Positions 1 to 7,238 of a stretch of DNA of 64,000 nucleotides are shown in pieces. Positions within the stretch are counted from its first letter, which is position 1; each line of letters opens with the position of its first letter. The stretch covers positions 899,001 to 963,000 of the forward strand of contig NZ_CP012643.1 in assembly GCF_001310085.1 (NCBI RefSeq). Direction: 5' to 3'. The position numbers and the translations under genes were made by a program. This stretch comes from Rufibacter tibetensis (GTDB taxonomy: Bacteria; Bacteroidota; Bacteroidia; Cytophagales; Hymenobacteraceae). The notes under the pieces are model-generated. The model did no database searches, had not been told where the DNA came from, and saw only the letters and a program-made list of their open reading frames with translations.

Positions 1-248
1 TGGCCTCTACGGTGAAGAACCTGGAGAAAAAGGAATTTGTGCAGGCAGAACGCCTGGGGAACACATACCGGTACACGCCGCTCATCAAAGCCGAAGAGTA
101 CAAGAAAAAGTTCATGAAGGGGTTTGTGGGAGACTACTTCCAAAACTCCTACAAAGAGCTAGTGGCCTTCTTCGTGAAGGAAAAACAACTGAGCCCCGAG
201 GAGCTGAAAGAAATCATGGACATGATTGAAAACCAAAAATCTGAATGA
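1..248 (+). CDS. BlaI/MecI/CopY-type transcriptional repressor (3' part only)
   Basis: The window opens inside this gene; the frame is open from base 3 and stops at 246-248, so only about 81 C-terminal residues are visible and the start lies outside. The residues STVKNLEKKEFV followed by NTYRYTPLIKAEEY match the end of the winged-helix DNA-binding domain and the linker into the dimerisation helices of the BlaI/MecI family. Such repressors bind operator DNA as dimers and are inactivated by proteolysis triggered by a membrane M56 peptidase. The next gene is exactly such a peptidase and begins 1 base after this stop, so the two form a classical blaI-blaR1-like pair. The regulated target is not visible; no beta-lactamase is in the window. 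Family assignment is firm, target unknown. Confidence 0.85.
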   Translation, partial: ASTVKNLEKKEFVQAERLGNTYRYTPLIKAEEYKKKFMKGFVGDYFQNSYKELVAFFVKEKQLSPEELKEIMDMIENQKSE

Positions 249-249
249 T

Positions 250-1638
250 ATGCCGGCGCTCCTCCTCTACCTCCTGCAAGTGAACGTTGGTCTGGTTCTC
301 TTCTACCTCACGTACCAGTTGGTCCTTCGGCAGATTACGTTTTACAGCCTAAACCGCCTGTTCCTTCTTACCGGGCTTGTGCTTTCCAGTTTATACCCCC
401 TGGTAGATGTGCTGTCTTTGTTTGAAGAAAAAAAGCAGATTTACCAAACCTTCCAGACCTTTTCTCCAAACTGGGTAATACATCAGATGCCTACGCCGGA
501 AGCCTCTGGATTTGATTTCTGGCTTATCCCGGTGGGAGTCTTCTGGCTGGGCGTAGGAGTGATGACGCTGCGCTTTCTAGGACAATTGGCCTCGTTATAC
601 ACCATCCACCAAAAATCTAAGAACGCCTCTTACAGAGGATTCAAGTACCGGAAGATCCAGGCCAGTTTGCCTCCTTTCTCCTTCGGAAAAACCATTTACT
701 TTAATTCAGGGCAGCACCCAGAGAGAGATTGGCTGCCTATTCTTCAACATGAGCATACCCACGTGCGGGAATGGCACACGCTGGACATTCTGCTAGTAGA
801 GATTACCACGCTCTTCCACTGGTTCAACCCAGCAGTGTGGCTGTTGCGCAAGTCTCTGAAACAAAATCTTGAGTTCCTTACTGATCAGCAAACCCTGAAG
901 GCTGGCCTGGACCGGAAACAGTACCAGTTCTCGCTTTTACAAACCACAGAGGCCTCGTCCCTTTCATTTACCTCTTCTTTTAGTTATCCATCTTTAAAAC
1001 ACCGAATTATGATGATGAACAAAGCTCCTTCTTCCCGTGCGCAGCACCTGCGTTTTGTGGTTGCCTTGCCATTGCTGGCGTTCTCGCTTGTTTCTTTGCA
1101 GGGCATCGCCACAGCGAACTCCACTCCTCTCTGGGAAACTTCCCCTCAGGATGGTCCCGCTAAGAAGACCATCTCTCCTCAAGATGATTATGATGTTTTC
1201 CTGCGCAGAAACCCTAGCATTGACAAAGTGGGCTGGAACCAGAACACGATCTACATCCACCTGAAATCTGGAAAAACTGAAACGTACCCCCGCACAGCGG
1301 AGGGCACCGCGGCGGCTGAGAAGAAGTACGGCACCCTACCCCCACCTCCGCCGCCACCACCCGCTCCTCCTGCCGCGCCAGATGCTGCCTTGGCACCACC
1401 TCCTCCACCTCCTCCCTTAAATGTGGAACTGAACTCTGACTTCAAAAAGCGCAATCCTACTATAAAAGGACTAAGTGTTGGCGATGAAAGCTTGTACGTG
1501 ATTTTTAAATCCGGGGAAGTGGAGAGTTTTGACACTACCCCAACTGGCTTGGCTGCCTTTGAGAAGAAATACGGCAAGCTTCCTCCGCCTCCGCCACCCC
1601 AAAGAAAATCTGCTCCTAAAACGAAAACAGATAATTAA
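250..1638 (+). CDS. BlaR1/MecR1-like M56 membrane metallopeptidase with duplicated proline-rich tail
   Basis: Predicted integral membrane zinc peptidase that would cleave or trigger cleavage of the upstream repressor. I place the start at ATG 250, one base after the repressor stop; an earlier in-frame TTG at 226 would overlap the repressor. Hydrophobic segments lie near residues 3-25, 30-48, 92-115 and 267-285. The zinc motif HExxH is at residues 167-171 (HEHTH), followed by WFNPAVW, both typical of M56. The exported tail after residue 290 holds two copies of a roughly 50-residue unit (about 315-365 and 396-447), each with RNP, SG(K/E) and EKKYG then a run of prolines (nine and six or more). 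No penicillin-binding sensor domain and no TonB domain is seen, so the signal it senses is unknown. Length 462 residues. Confidence 0.85.
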   Translation: MPALLLYLLQVNVGLVLFYLTYQLVLRQITFYSLNRLFLLTGLVLSSLYPLVDVLSLFEEKKQIYQTFQTFSPNWVIHQMPTPEASGFDFWLIPVGVFWLGVGVMTLRFLGQLASLYTIHQKSKNASYRGFKYRKIQASLPPFSFGKTIYFNSGQHPERDWLPILQHEHTHVREWHTLDILLVEITTLFHWFNPAVWLLRKSLKQNLEFLTDQQTLKAGLDRKQYQFSLLQTTEASSLSFTSSFSYPSLKHRIMMMNKAPSSRAQHLRFVVALPLLAFSLVSLQGIATANSTPLWETSPQDGPAKKTISPQDDYDVFLRRNPSIDKVGWNQNTIYIHLKSGKTETYPRTAEGTAAAEKKYGTLPPPPPPPPAPPAAPDAALAPPPPPPPLNVELNSDFKKRNPTIKGLSVGDESLYVIFKSGEVESFDTTPTGLAAFEKKYGKLPPPPPPQRKSAPKTKTDN

Positions 1639-1647
1639 TTCGCCCCC

Positions 1648-1683
1648 GTTTCAGGCCTGCTTCCTAAAAAGCAGGCCTGAAAC
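1648..1683. repeat. 36-nt intergenic palindrome, copy 1 (perfect arms)
   Basis: Two perfect 13-nt arms GTTTCAGGCCTGC and GCAGGCCTGAAAC surround a 10-nt spacer TTCCTAAAAA. It lies 10 bases after the M56 stop and probably also works as its terminator. One of the best copies of the dispersed family described in the findings. Confidence 0.85.
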
Positions 1684-1750
1684 GAGTTCACCCAGGGCAT
1701 CCACTTTCCCCTGCACCTTCTAGCTGGTTAGCTTTTCAGGTAAATCCTCC

Positions 1751-1758
1751 TAGCTTTG
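1751..1758 (+). promoter_or_regulatory. Candidate Bacteroidota -7 promoter element
   Basis: TAGCTTTG matches the TAnnTTTG -7 consensus. It is 29 bases before the TTG start of the ABC ATPase, a spacing similar to other genes in this window. No clear -33 TTG is seen. Confidence 0.5.
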
Positions 1759-1786
1759 CAGGATACCCTTTTCAACCTACCCAGAT

Positions 1787-2689
1787 TTGGCAGACATTTT
1801 AACTATTCAAGGGCTGAGCAAACGTTATGGCACGGTGCAGGCCTTAGACCAATTGAGCATTAACGTACCAGAGGGCAGCATCTATGGCCTTCTGGGACCC
1901 AATGGCAGTGGCAAAACCACCACCCTGGGTATTGTGCTGGATGTGATTAATGCCAGCGCCGGCACCTTCCAATGGTTCGGGCAACCTATCTCTAAAAATA
2001 CTAAACGTCGCATTGGCGCCCTGCTGGAAACCCCTAACTTCTACCCCTATCTTTCCGGCGAAGAAAACTTGCGCCTTTCCGCTGATGTAAAGGGAGTGGA
2101 CCACGCCCGCATCCCCGGCGTGCTGCAAACCGTAGGCCTAGCCCAACGCAAAGACAACAAGTTCAAGGGCTACTCTCTGGGCATGAAACAGCGGTTAGCC
2201 ATTGGTGCTGCGCTTTTGGGCGATCCAGAGGTGCTGGTGCTGGATGAACCAACCAATGGCCTAGATCCTGAAGGTATTGCCGAGGTGCGCCAGTTGATCC
2301 TTTCTATTGCAAGTCAGGGCAAATCCATTGTATTAGCTAGCCATTTACTGGATGAGGTAGAAAAGGTATGTACCCACATGGCGGTTCTGCGCAGCGGCAA
2401 ACTGAAAGCTGAAGGACCGGTCTCTTCCATCCTGGCCACCAATGACCTGGTATTTATCAGTGGCGGAGCACCGTTGGAAGCTTTATTACAGATAGCCTGT
2501 ACCCTGCCCTTCGTTTTGGAGGCCCGCCAGGTAAAAGGACAAGTACAGTTGGCGCTGCAACCTGCCACCGATAGCTCAGAACTCAACCGTGCCTTCTTCA
2601 ACCAGGGCATTGCCTTAGGTCAAATAGTGGTGCGCAAGAAAAGTCTGGAAAGCCAGTTCCTGGAAATCATTAAAGCCGACCACGCATGA
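1787..2689 (+). CDS. ABC transporter ATP-binding protein (DrrA/BcrA type)
   Basis: Cytoplasmic ATPase of an ABC-2 type exporter. Walker A GPNGSGKT is at residues 37-44, the signature is the variant SLGMKQR, and Walker B with D-loop is VLVLDEPTNGLDPEG; the switch His follows in LASHLLDEVE. The C-terminal 90 residues are the usual variable tail of this class. Length 300 residues is typical. The start must be the TTG at 1787: no ATG or GTG is in frame between it and the upstream stop, and the first residues ILTIQGLSKRYG are the normal N-terminus. The stop overlaps the start of the permease gene by 4 bases (ATGA), indicating translational coupling. Members of this class export lipids, antibiotics or peptides; the substrate cannot be told from sequence. 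Confidence 0.92.
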   Translation: MADILTIQGLSKRYGTVQALDQLSINVPEGSIYGLLGPNGSGKTTTLGIVLDVINASAGTFQWFGQPISKNTKRRIGALLETPNFYPYLSGEENLRLSADVKGVDHARIPGVLQTVGLAQRKDNKFKGYSLGMKQRLAIGAALLGDPEVLVLDEPTNGLDPEGIAEVRQLILSIASQGKSIVLASHLLDEVEKVCTHMAVLRSGKLKAEGPVSSILATNDLVFISGGAPLEALLQIACTLPFVLEARQVKGQVQLALQPATDSSELNRAFFNQGIALGQIVVRKKSLESQFLEIIKADHA

Positions 2690-3459
2690 CCTCCCTTCTT
2701 CGCATAGAACTACGCAAAATACTGCCTTATTCCACCTTTTGGGTACTGCTGTTGTTGCAGTGCAGCCTTCTATTTATCTTCTTTTATGCCCGCGGCAATG
2801 TAATGGTCAATGGGAAAATGGCTGGCGCCGAACTCTACCAATTCCCCAAGCTCTGGATGCACTTGACCTACGTTTCCAGTTTCCTGAACCTGATTCCGGG
2901 TATTTTGATCATCATTCTGGTGTCTGATGAATACGCGTTCAGAACCCTTCGGCAGCAAATCATTGACGGCTTCTCCCGGGCAAACGTGGTGCAGAGCAAA
3001 TCTGCTGTCATTCTGCTGCTGGCGTGCGTGCTGGCAGTTTATGTGTTTATCTTGGGCCTGGGTTTTGGGTTGTATCATCGTACTGGTGAGGGCACTTCAT
3101 CCGTTTTGACAGACGCCCAGTTTGTTCTCTATTATTTAGTACAACTGATTGGCTATATGGCCCTAGCCATGCTAATTGCGTTCCTGCTCCGGAAAACCGG
3201 ATTAGCCATTCTGGTGTTCATGGCCTACACCTTGGTAATTGAACGACTCATTCACTGGCAAACGCCTGATACCTTAGACAAGTACTTTCCTATGAAGGTT
3301 TTAGGTTCTTTAACGCCCAGCCCACACAGCGAGGTGGAGCAACTCATGTTAGGAATCACCGATTCCCTTACCGCCTTGCAAGCCCTGATCCCGGCGATGC
3401 TATACGTGGGTCTCTTCTGCTTTCTTTCTTACCAGTTGCTAAGGACAAGAGATTTGTAA
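2686..3459 (+). CDS. ABC-2 type transporter permease
   Basis: Membrane partner of the preceding ATPase. The 257-residue protein has about six hydrophobic segments, the first near residues 15-35 and the last near 235-252 (ALIPAMLYVGLFCFLSYQLL). A conserved-looking stretch DEYAFRTLRQQIIDGFSR after the second segment is the typical cytoplasmic loop (coupling helix) of ABC-2 permeases of the multidrug/lantibiotic-immunity group. The ATG at 2686 overlaps the ATPase stop by 4 bases. The gene ends before a strong bidirectional terminator. Substrate unknown. Confidence 0.85.
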   Translation: MTSLLRIELRKILPYSTFWVLLLLQCSLLFIFFYARGNVMVNGKMAGAELYQFPKLWMHLTYVSSFLNLIPGILIIILVSDEYAFRTLRQQIIDGFSRANVVQSKSAVILLLACVLAVYVFILGLGFGLYHRTGEGTSSVLTDAQFVLYYLVQLIGYMALAMLIAFLLRKTGLAILVFMAYTLVIERLIHWQTPDTLDKYFPMKVLGSLTPSPHSEVEQLMLGITDSLTALQALIPAMLYVGLFCFLSYQLLRTRDL

Positions 3460-3464
3460 ACATT

Positions 3465-3500
3465 CGTTTTTGACTGTTTTCTTGAAAACAGCCCTAAAAG
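3465..3500. repeat. 36-nt intergenic palindrome, copy 2
   Basis: Arms CGTTTTTGACTG and CAGCCCTAAAAG with spacer TTTTCTTGAAAA; the inner 8 bases of each side (CTGTTTTC/GAAAACAG) pair perfectly. Its last five bases are shared with the left arm of the terminator that follows. Confidence 0.8.
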
Positions 3501-3540
3501 CAGAACGCCCCGCTAAAGTTTAGCGGGGCGTTCTGCTTTT
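3496..3540. terminator. Long perfect hairpin, bidirectional terminator
   Basis: Bases 3496-3517 pair perfectly with 3519-3540 (22 bp, nominal 1-nt loop), starting AAAAGCAGAACG and ending in TTTT on both strands. It lies between convergent genes, the ABC permease (+) and the secreted protein (-), and should stop transcription from both. Confidence 0.9.
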
Positions 3541-3570
3541 AAAACATTTATCTTGACCTACTGCATAAGC

Positions 3571-4290
3571 TTACATATCTACAGAACTGGTTCTAACCTC
3601 AGGCTGAGAAATGGCGCCTAGATAACTCACAATCTTGGCTAAGTCTGGCAGGCTAGTATATTTCAGTTTGTTCTGCCGCACGTATTCTTTCATGACATTG
3701 CTTTTCTTGCCATAGATCATCTCCAGGTCCTTTTTCACATTACGGAGCTCTTTCACTTTCCCGTTAGGCAGCAAAACAAAGAAATTCTCTAAGCGCTGCT
3801 CCACGTACATAGGCCCACCCATCGGATAACCGCCATAGGGGTTATAATATCCACCACGGTAATAACCGTTACGGTACATAGGGTCACGGCTGATGTCTCG
3901 GCGGGTCATGGTTTCGCGCTTGAGCAGGCCATAGTTTCCAATCACAATCTGTTCAAAAAAAGCCGGAGCCAGAAAATCACTGTAGTCGTTCCCGAAGTTC
4001 CAGCGCTGGGTCACAAACACCCGGCGGTAGCGTCCTTCGTTGTCAATGGCCTCAAAGCCGCGTACAGCCACTGGGGCGTAAGCAACCACAGAACCATCGG
4101 TTTTCAGAATCCTTACCAAGTCCTCTGACCGGTGATAAGTAATCTTCCCGCTCACTGAGTCCCCTGAGGCCAGGTACACTCTTCCCATGGGCCATTCATC
4201 CACCAACCCTGAAGATTGCCCCATGGCAGTGGAAGCCCAAATACACAGTACTACTAAAAGCCCATACACTCTTCTTACCATCGTCTTCAT
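3571..4290 (-). CDS. Secreted protein of unknown function
   Basis: I do not recognise a named family. The 239-residue protein begins with a clear signal peptide (residues 1-24, MKTMVRRVYGLLVVLCIWAS then TAMGQ), predicting export to the periplasm or beyond. The mature part has a beta-rich first half (RVYLASGDSVSGKITY, VAYAPVAVRGFEAID), a short Gly/Tyr/Pro-rich stretch near residues 142-160 (NGYYRGGYYNPYGGYPMGG), and a charged helical C-terminus. No catalytic motif stands out. A second ATG at residue 4 is possible as start. It is monocistronic between two strong terminators. Similar small secreted proteins with Gly-Tyr linkers are frequent hypothetical proteins in Cytophagales. Confidence 0.7.
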   Translation of the reverse strand: MKTMVRRVYGLLVVLCIWASTAMGQSSGLVDEWPMGRVYLASGDSVSGKITYHRSEDLVRILKTDGSVVAYAPVAVRGFEAIDNEGRYRRVFVTQRWNFGNDYSDFLAPAFFEQIVIGNYGLLKRETMTRRDISRDPMYRNGYYRGGYYNPYGGYPMGGPMYVEQRLENFFVLLPNGKVKELRNVKKDLEMIYGKKSNVMKEYVRQNKLKYTSLPDLAKIVSYLGAISQPEVRTSSVDM

Positions 4291-4500
4291 CTTATAAGCC
4301 TCTTATAAAAGTAACATGCCCTTCTTAAAAAAATATACTTCAAAAAACTGAGGAAGGTTGTCTCATTCCCAGTACATTATAACGCATACAGAGCAATTTT
4401 CGTGCATAACTTTTGAGCCTTTGTCCAAGCCATTTCTACTGTCCCTTTTCCAAGTACAATTTGACGGATAAAGACCTGTTTCACAACTACGTTATAGGAT

Positions 4501-4544
4501 ATAAAGCAAAAAGGCGGAAGAAATCTTCCGCCTTTTTGCTTTAT
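4501..4544. terminator. Perfect hairpin terminator of ribBA
   Basis: Bases 4501-4521 pair with 4524-4544 (21 bp, 2-nt loop) around GGCGGAAGA/TCTTCCGCC, with T-runs on both sides. Its outer end overlaps the ribBA stop codon (4541-4543). Confidence 0.88.
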
Positions 4545-5743
4545 TTTTTAAGAATCAAATGACCCAACTTGTCTCTTTTGGTAGTGAGGTACCGCTGGTT
4601 GTGGGCATTAGGCGTAATCTCAATGGGCACCTGCTCCACAATCTGCAGACCATATCCTATCAAACCTGTGCGTTTACGCGGATTGTTAGACAGGAGCCGC
4701 ATTTTAGTTACACCAAGGTCTCTCAGGATCTGGGCACCTACGCCGTAATCACGCTCATCGGTCCCGAAGCCTAATTGCAGGTTGGCCTCAACGGTGTCTA
4801 AGCCCTGCTCCTGTAATTTATAGGCTTTGAGTTTGTTTAGAAGCCCAATGCCTCTTCCCTCCTGGTTCATGTATACAATCACCCCTTTGCCTGCCTGCTC
4901 AATCACTTCCATGGCCCTGTGCAGTTGCGGACCACAGTCACAGCGGCAAGAGCCGAAGATATCACCCGTCACACAGGAAGAGTGCACCCGTACCAACACG
5001 GGCTCGCCTTCTTCCCAGGTACCTTTCACCAGGGCGAGATGTTTGGCGTTGTTGCTGCGTTGCGTGTAGGCATACAAATCAAAGTCGCCCCAATCGGTAG
5101 GCAGTTCTACGGCGATTTCGCGCTCAATTAAGCTTTCCTTTTGCAGGCGATAGGTGATTAGGTCTTTGATGGAGATCAGCTTCAGGTCAAAGCGTTCGGC
5201 TACTTTCTCCAGGTCTGGCATGCGAGCCATGGTGCCATCTTCGTTCATGATCTCCACCAAAACCCCGGCCGGCGCCAACCCAGCCAACTGGGCCAGGTCA
5301 ACTGCTGCTTCGGTGTGGCCAGCTCTTCTGATCACGCCTTCTTTGCGAGCACGCAACGGGAAGATATGCCCAGGTTTGCCTAAAGAAGCAGGATCGGTTT
5401 TTGGGTCTGCCAAAGCCAGTATAGTTTTGGCTCTGTCTGAGGCCGAAATACCAGTGGTACAGCCGTGCCCCAGCAAGTCAACAGAAACCGTGAACGGAGT
5501 AGAATGCAAAGCGGTGTTGCGGCCTACCATCAGTTCCAGACCTAGTTCATCGCAGCGCTCCTCAGTAAGCGGGGCACAGATAAGCCCACGGCCGTGGGTA
5601 GCCATGAAATTGACAATCTCGGGAGTGATTTTCTCCGCGGCACAGATAAAATCGCCTTCATTCTCGCGGTCGTCATCGTCTACCACAATCACTACCTTAC
5701 CGGCTTTTATATCCTCAATTGCGTCTTCTATTTTATCTAACAT
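4541..5743 (-). CDS. ribBA: Bifunctional riboflavin biosynthesis protein RibBA
   Basis: Makes both precursors of riboflavin: the N-terminal half is 3,4-dihydroxy-2-butanone-4-phosphate synthase (from ribulose 5-phosphate), the C-terminal half GTP cyclohydrolase II. The DHBP synthase motif [10 protein letters not shown] is at residues 22-31. The cyclohydrolase zinc cysteines follow the pattern C257-x10-C268-x-C270 in [17 protein letters not shown], and NQEGRGIGL follows near residue 293. I choose ATG 5743 because [16 protein letters not shown] is the usual N-terminus; the longer frame starts with TTG at 5773 and adds an unrelated segment. Length 400 residues is normal. A TATCTTTG promoter element lies 60 bases upstream. 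No FMN riboswitch is apparent, and no other riboflavin gene is adjacent. Confidence 0.97.
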   Translation of the reverse strand: MLDKIEDAIEDIKAGKVVIVVDDDDRENEGDFICAAEKITPEIVNFMATHGRGLICAPLTEERCDELGLELMVGRNTALHSTPFTVSVDLLGHGCTTGISASDRAKTILALADPKTDPASLGKPGHIFPLRARKEGVIRRAGHTEAAVDLAQLAGLAPAGVLVEIMNEDGTMARMPDLEKVAERFDLKLISIKDLITYRLQKESLIEREIAVELPTDWGDFDLYAYTQRSNNAKHLALVKGTWEEGEPVLVRVHSSCVTGDIFGSCRCDCGPQLHRAMEVIEQAGKGVIVYMNQEGRGIGLLNKLKAYKLQEQGLDTVEANLQLGFGTDERDYGVGAQILRDLGVTKMRLLSNNPRKRTGLIGYGLQIVEQVPIEITPNAHNQRYLTTKRDKLGHLILKK

Positions 5744-5802
5744 GATGTTGTCTTCTTCAGTAAAGCAAGCCAAACCAAACTACATGCCTGCTTTTGGATG
5801 CG

Positions 5803-5810
5803 CAAAGATA
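5803..5810 (-). promoter_or_regulatory. -7 promoter element of ribBA
   Basis: On the minus strand TATCTTTG, an exact TAnnTTTG match, 60 bases before the ribBA ATG; it supports the shorter start. No obvious -33 TTG is seen. Confidence 0.65.
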
Positions 5811-6009
5811 GCGGTTTTTGAATGGTAAAGGTGCGCATACCTGGGCATAGCATTAACACGCGTTATACTTACCTTCTGTATAACAACCCTACGAAAGAAT
5901 TAGTGACGAAGCAGGTAAATTTTCCGGCGAAACAGCAGAATGATCTTTGAAGGACAAAATATTTAGATCAACCAAATGAAAACCGATGCGACAGTCTCCA
6001 CAAGAAAAA

Positions 6010-6051
6010 GGCGCTTTTAGCCTGTTTTAAAAAAATCAGGCTAAAAGCGCC
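6010..6051. repeat. 36-nt family palindrome, copy 3 (extended stem)
   Basis: GGCGCTTTTAGCCTG (6010-6024) pairs perfectly with CAGGCTAAAAGCGCC (6037-6051), 15 bp with a 12-nt spacer. The family core is 6014-6047. The extension may make this a terminator for transcripts from either side. Confidence 0.85.
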
Positions 6052-6066
6052 AAATAAAAGAAGGAT

Positions 6067-6102
6067 ATTTTAAGCTGATTCTCTGGAAAACAGCCTTTAG
6101 AC
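6067..6102. repeat. 36-nt family palindrome, copy 4
   Basis: Blocks ATTTTAAGCTGA, TTCTCTGGAAAA, CAGCCTTTAGAC; 16 bases after copy 3. Arms are imperfect (AAGCTG/CAGCCTT). Confidence 0.65.
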
Positions 6103-6218
6103 AAGAGGCAGATGGGATACTAAGTAGTGCTAGTTCATGGAAACAGGCCACAAACCCAAGGGCTTATCATAAAGAATAATACTATACCCTAAGAAGAAAC
6201 TCCTTTAGACAGGACGGT

Positions 6219-7238
6219 TTAAGAGTAAAACAACTTGGTAAACTTTTCAATTTGCGCCTGAGACCCTAATAAGATGAGGATGTCTCCGGCCTGAAGGCGC
6301 ATATCACCGTCTGGACTCACCAGAAATTCACTTCCGTTACGGTTAAGTCCAATGAGGGTGGCACCCGTGCGGTTGCGAAGGTCCAACTCACGGATGCTGA
6401 GGCCACGCAAATCCTGATGAAGCTGGTCAAGGTGCACTTCTTCCAGGTGCATTTTCTTTGGGCCTGTCCCATTCAGCAGTTCCAGGAAATGAATGACCTC
6501 TGGCTGGGTGATGAGACTTGCCATATGACTACCGCCAATTTCATCAGGCATGACCACGTAATTGGCGCCCGCTCTTTTTAGTTTCTGTTCGGTGGTTTTT
6601 TCTGAGGCCCGGGCAATGATCTGCATATCTGGGTTCAAGCCACGGGCCGTGAGCGCCACAAACACATTATCAGCGTCTTTAGGCAACGTGGAAATAAGGG
6701 CTTTCGCTTGCTGCACCCCTGCTCTTATGAGCAGTTCATCATCGGTGGCGTCGCCGGTCAGGCAGTTCAGCTTGCCGTCGCCTTCTGGTTTGCTGTTAAA
6801 GAGATCGGCATTTTGCTCAATGACCACAATGCGCTCGCCACAGGCTAAAAGGTCACGGGTGGCTTTTGATCCGTTTCGGCCGAAGCCGCACACAATTACA
6901 TGGCCAGTGAAGCGCTTTATTTCACGTTCATTCATATAGTTTTTCCAGATGCTCCTTAGTTCGCCTTCAAACAGGTACGTGGTCAATACTGAGACGGTAT
7001 ATGTAATGATGCCCAGGTTCACGAGCAAGTAAAAAGCAGTAAACAACCGGCCTCTGGTTGAAAGCGGATGCACTTCCTGGAAACCGGTGGTGGAAATGGT
7101 GATCACCGTCATGTAAAACGCCTCTTCCAGCGTGTACCCTTCTAAAAGCTGAAACCCAACTACTCCGGTAACCATGCTGGCTACAATAAGCCAGAAGGCC
7201 CAGATAAACCGGTACAGCTTCAGTTGGCGCCACTTCAT
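6219..7238 (-). CDS. Potassium channel/RCK (TrkA-N, TrkA-C) protein with atypical filter
   Basis: Membrane ion-channel subunit of 339 residues. Residues 9-30 form TM1 and about 70-92 TM2, with a pore loop between them; the filter region reads TISTTGFQEV where potassium channels usually have TVGYG or TVGFG, so the last position of the GYG triplet is Gln rather than Gly. The cytoplasmic part is an RCK N domain with the nucleotide motif VCGFGRNGS near residue 118 and an acidic residue at the end of the next strand (VVIEQ), then a TrkA-C domain from about 260 ending in LQAGDILILLGS. Architecture is that of MthK-like single-pore channels. The ATG at 7238 overlaps the dnaG stop by 4 bases, so it is translated with primase. 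Ion selectivity is uncertain because of the filter. Confidence 0.88.
   Translation of the reverse strand: MKWRQLKLYRFIWAFWLIVASMVTGVVGFQLLEGYTLEEAFYMTVITISTTGFQEVHPLSTRGRLFTAFYLLVNLGIITYTVSVLTTYLFEGELRSIWKNYMNEREIKRFTGHVIVCGFGRNGSKATRDLLACGERIVVIEQNADLFNSKPEGDGKLNCLTGDATDDELLIRAGVQQAKALISTLPKDADNVFVALTARGLNPDMQIIARASEKTTEQKLKRAGANYVVMPDEIGGSHMASLITQPEVIHFLELLNGTGPKKMHLEEVHLDQLHQDLRGLSIRELDLRNRTGATLIGLNRNGSEFLVSPDGDMRLQAGDILILLGSQAQIEKFTKLFYS

Larger units (their letters stand above)
5811..6218. other. Intergenic gap with two palindromes
   Basis: About 410 bases between the ribBA promoter and the end of the channel gene. It holds two copies of the 36-nt palindrome family (6014-6047 and 6067-6102) and no open frame or RNA gene that I can support. 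Confidence 0.6.

Noticed and set aside
1-1638. Beta-lactam resistance operon
   Set aside because: The repressor/M56 pair is present, but no beta-lactamase follows and the peptidase lacks a penicillin-binding sensor domain.
5154-5828. 224-codon frame opposite ribBA
   Set aside because: Antisense shadow of ribBA with Ser-rich, shadow-like composition.
5744-5900. FMN riboswitch before ribBA
   Set aside because: None of the conserved FMN-aptamer segments is visible in the 55-base leader or further upstream.
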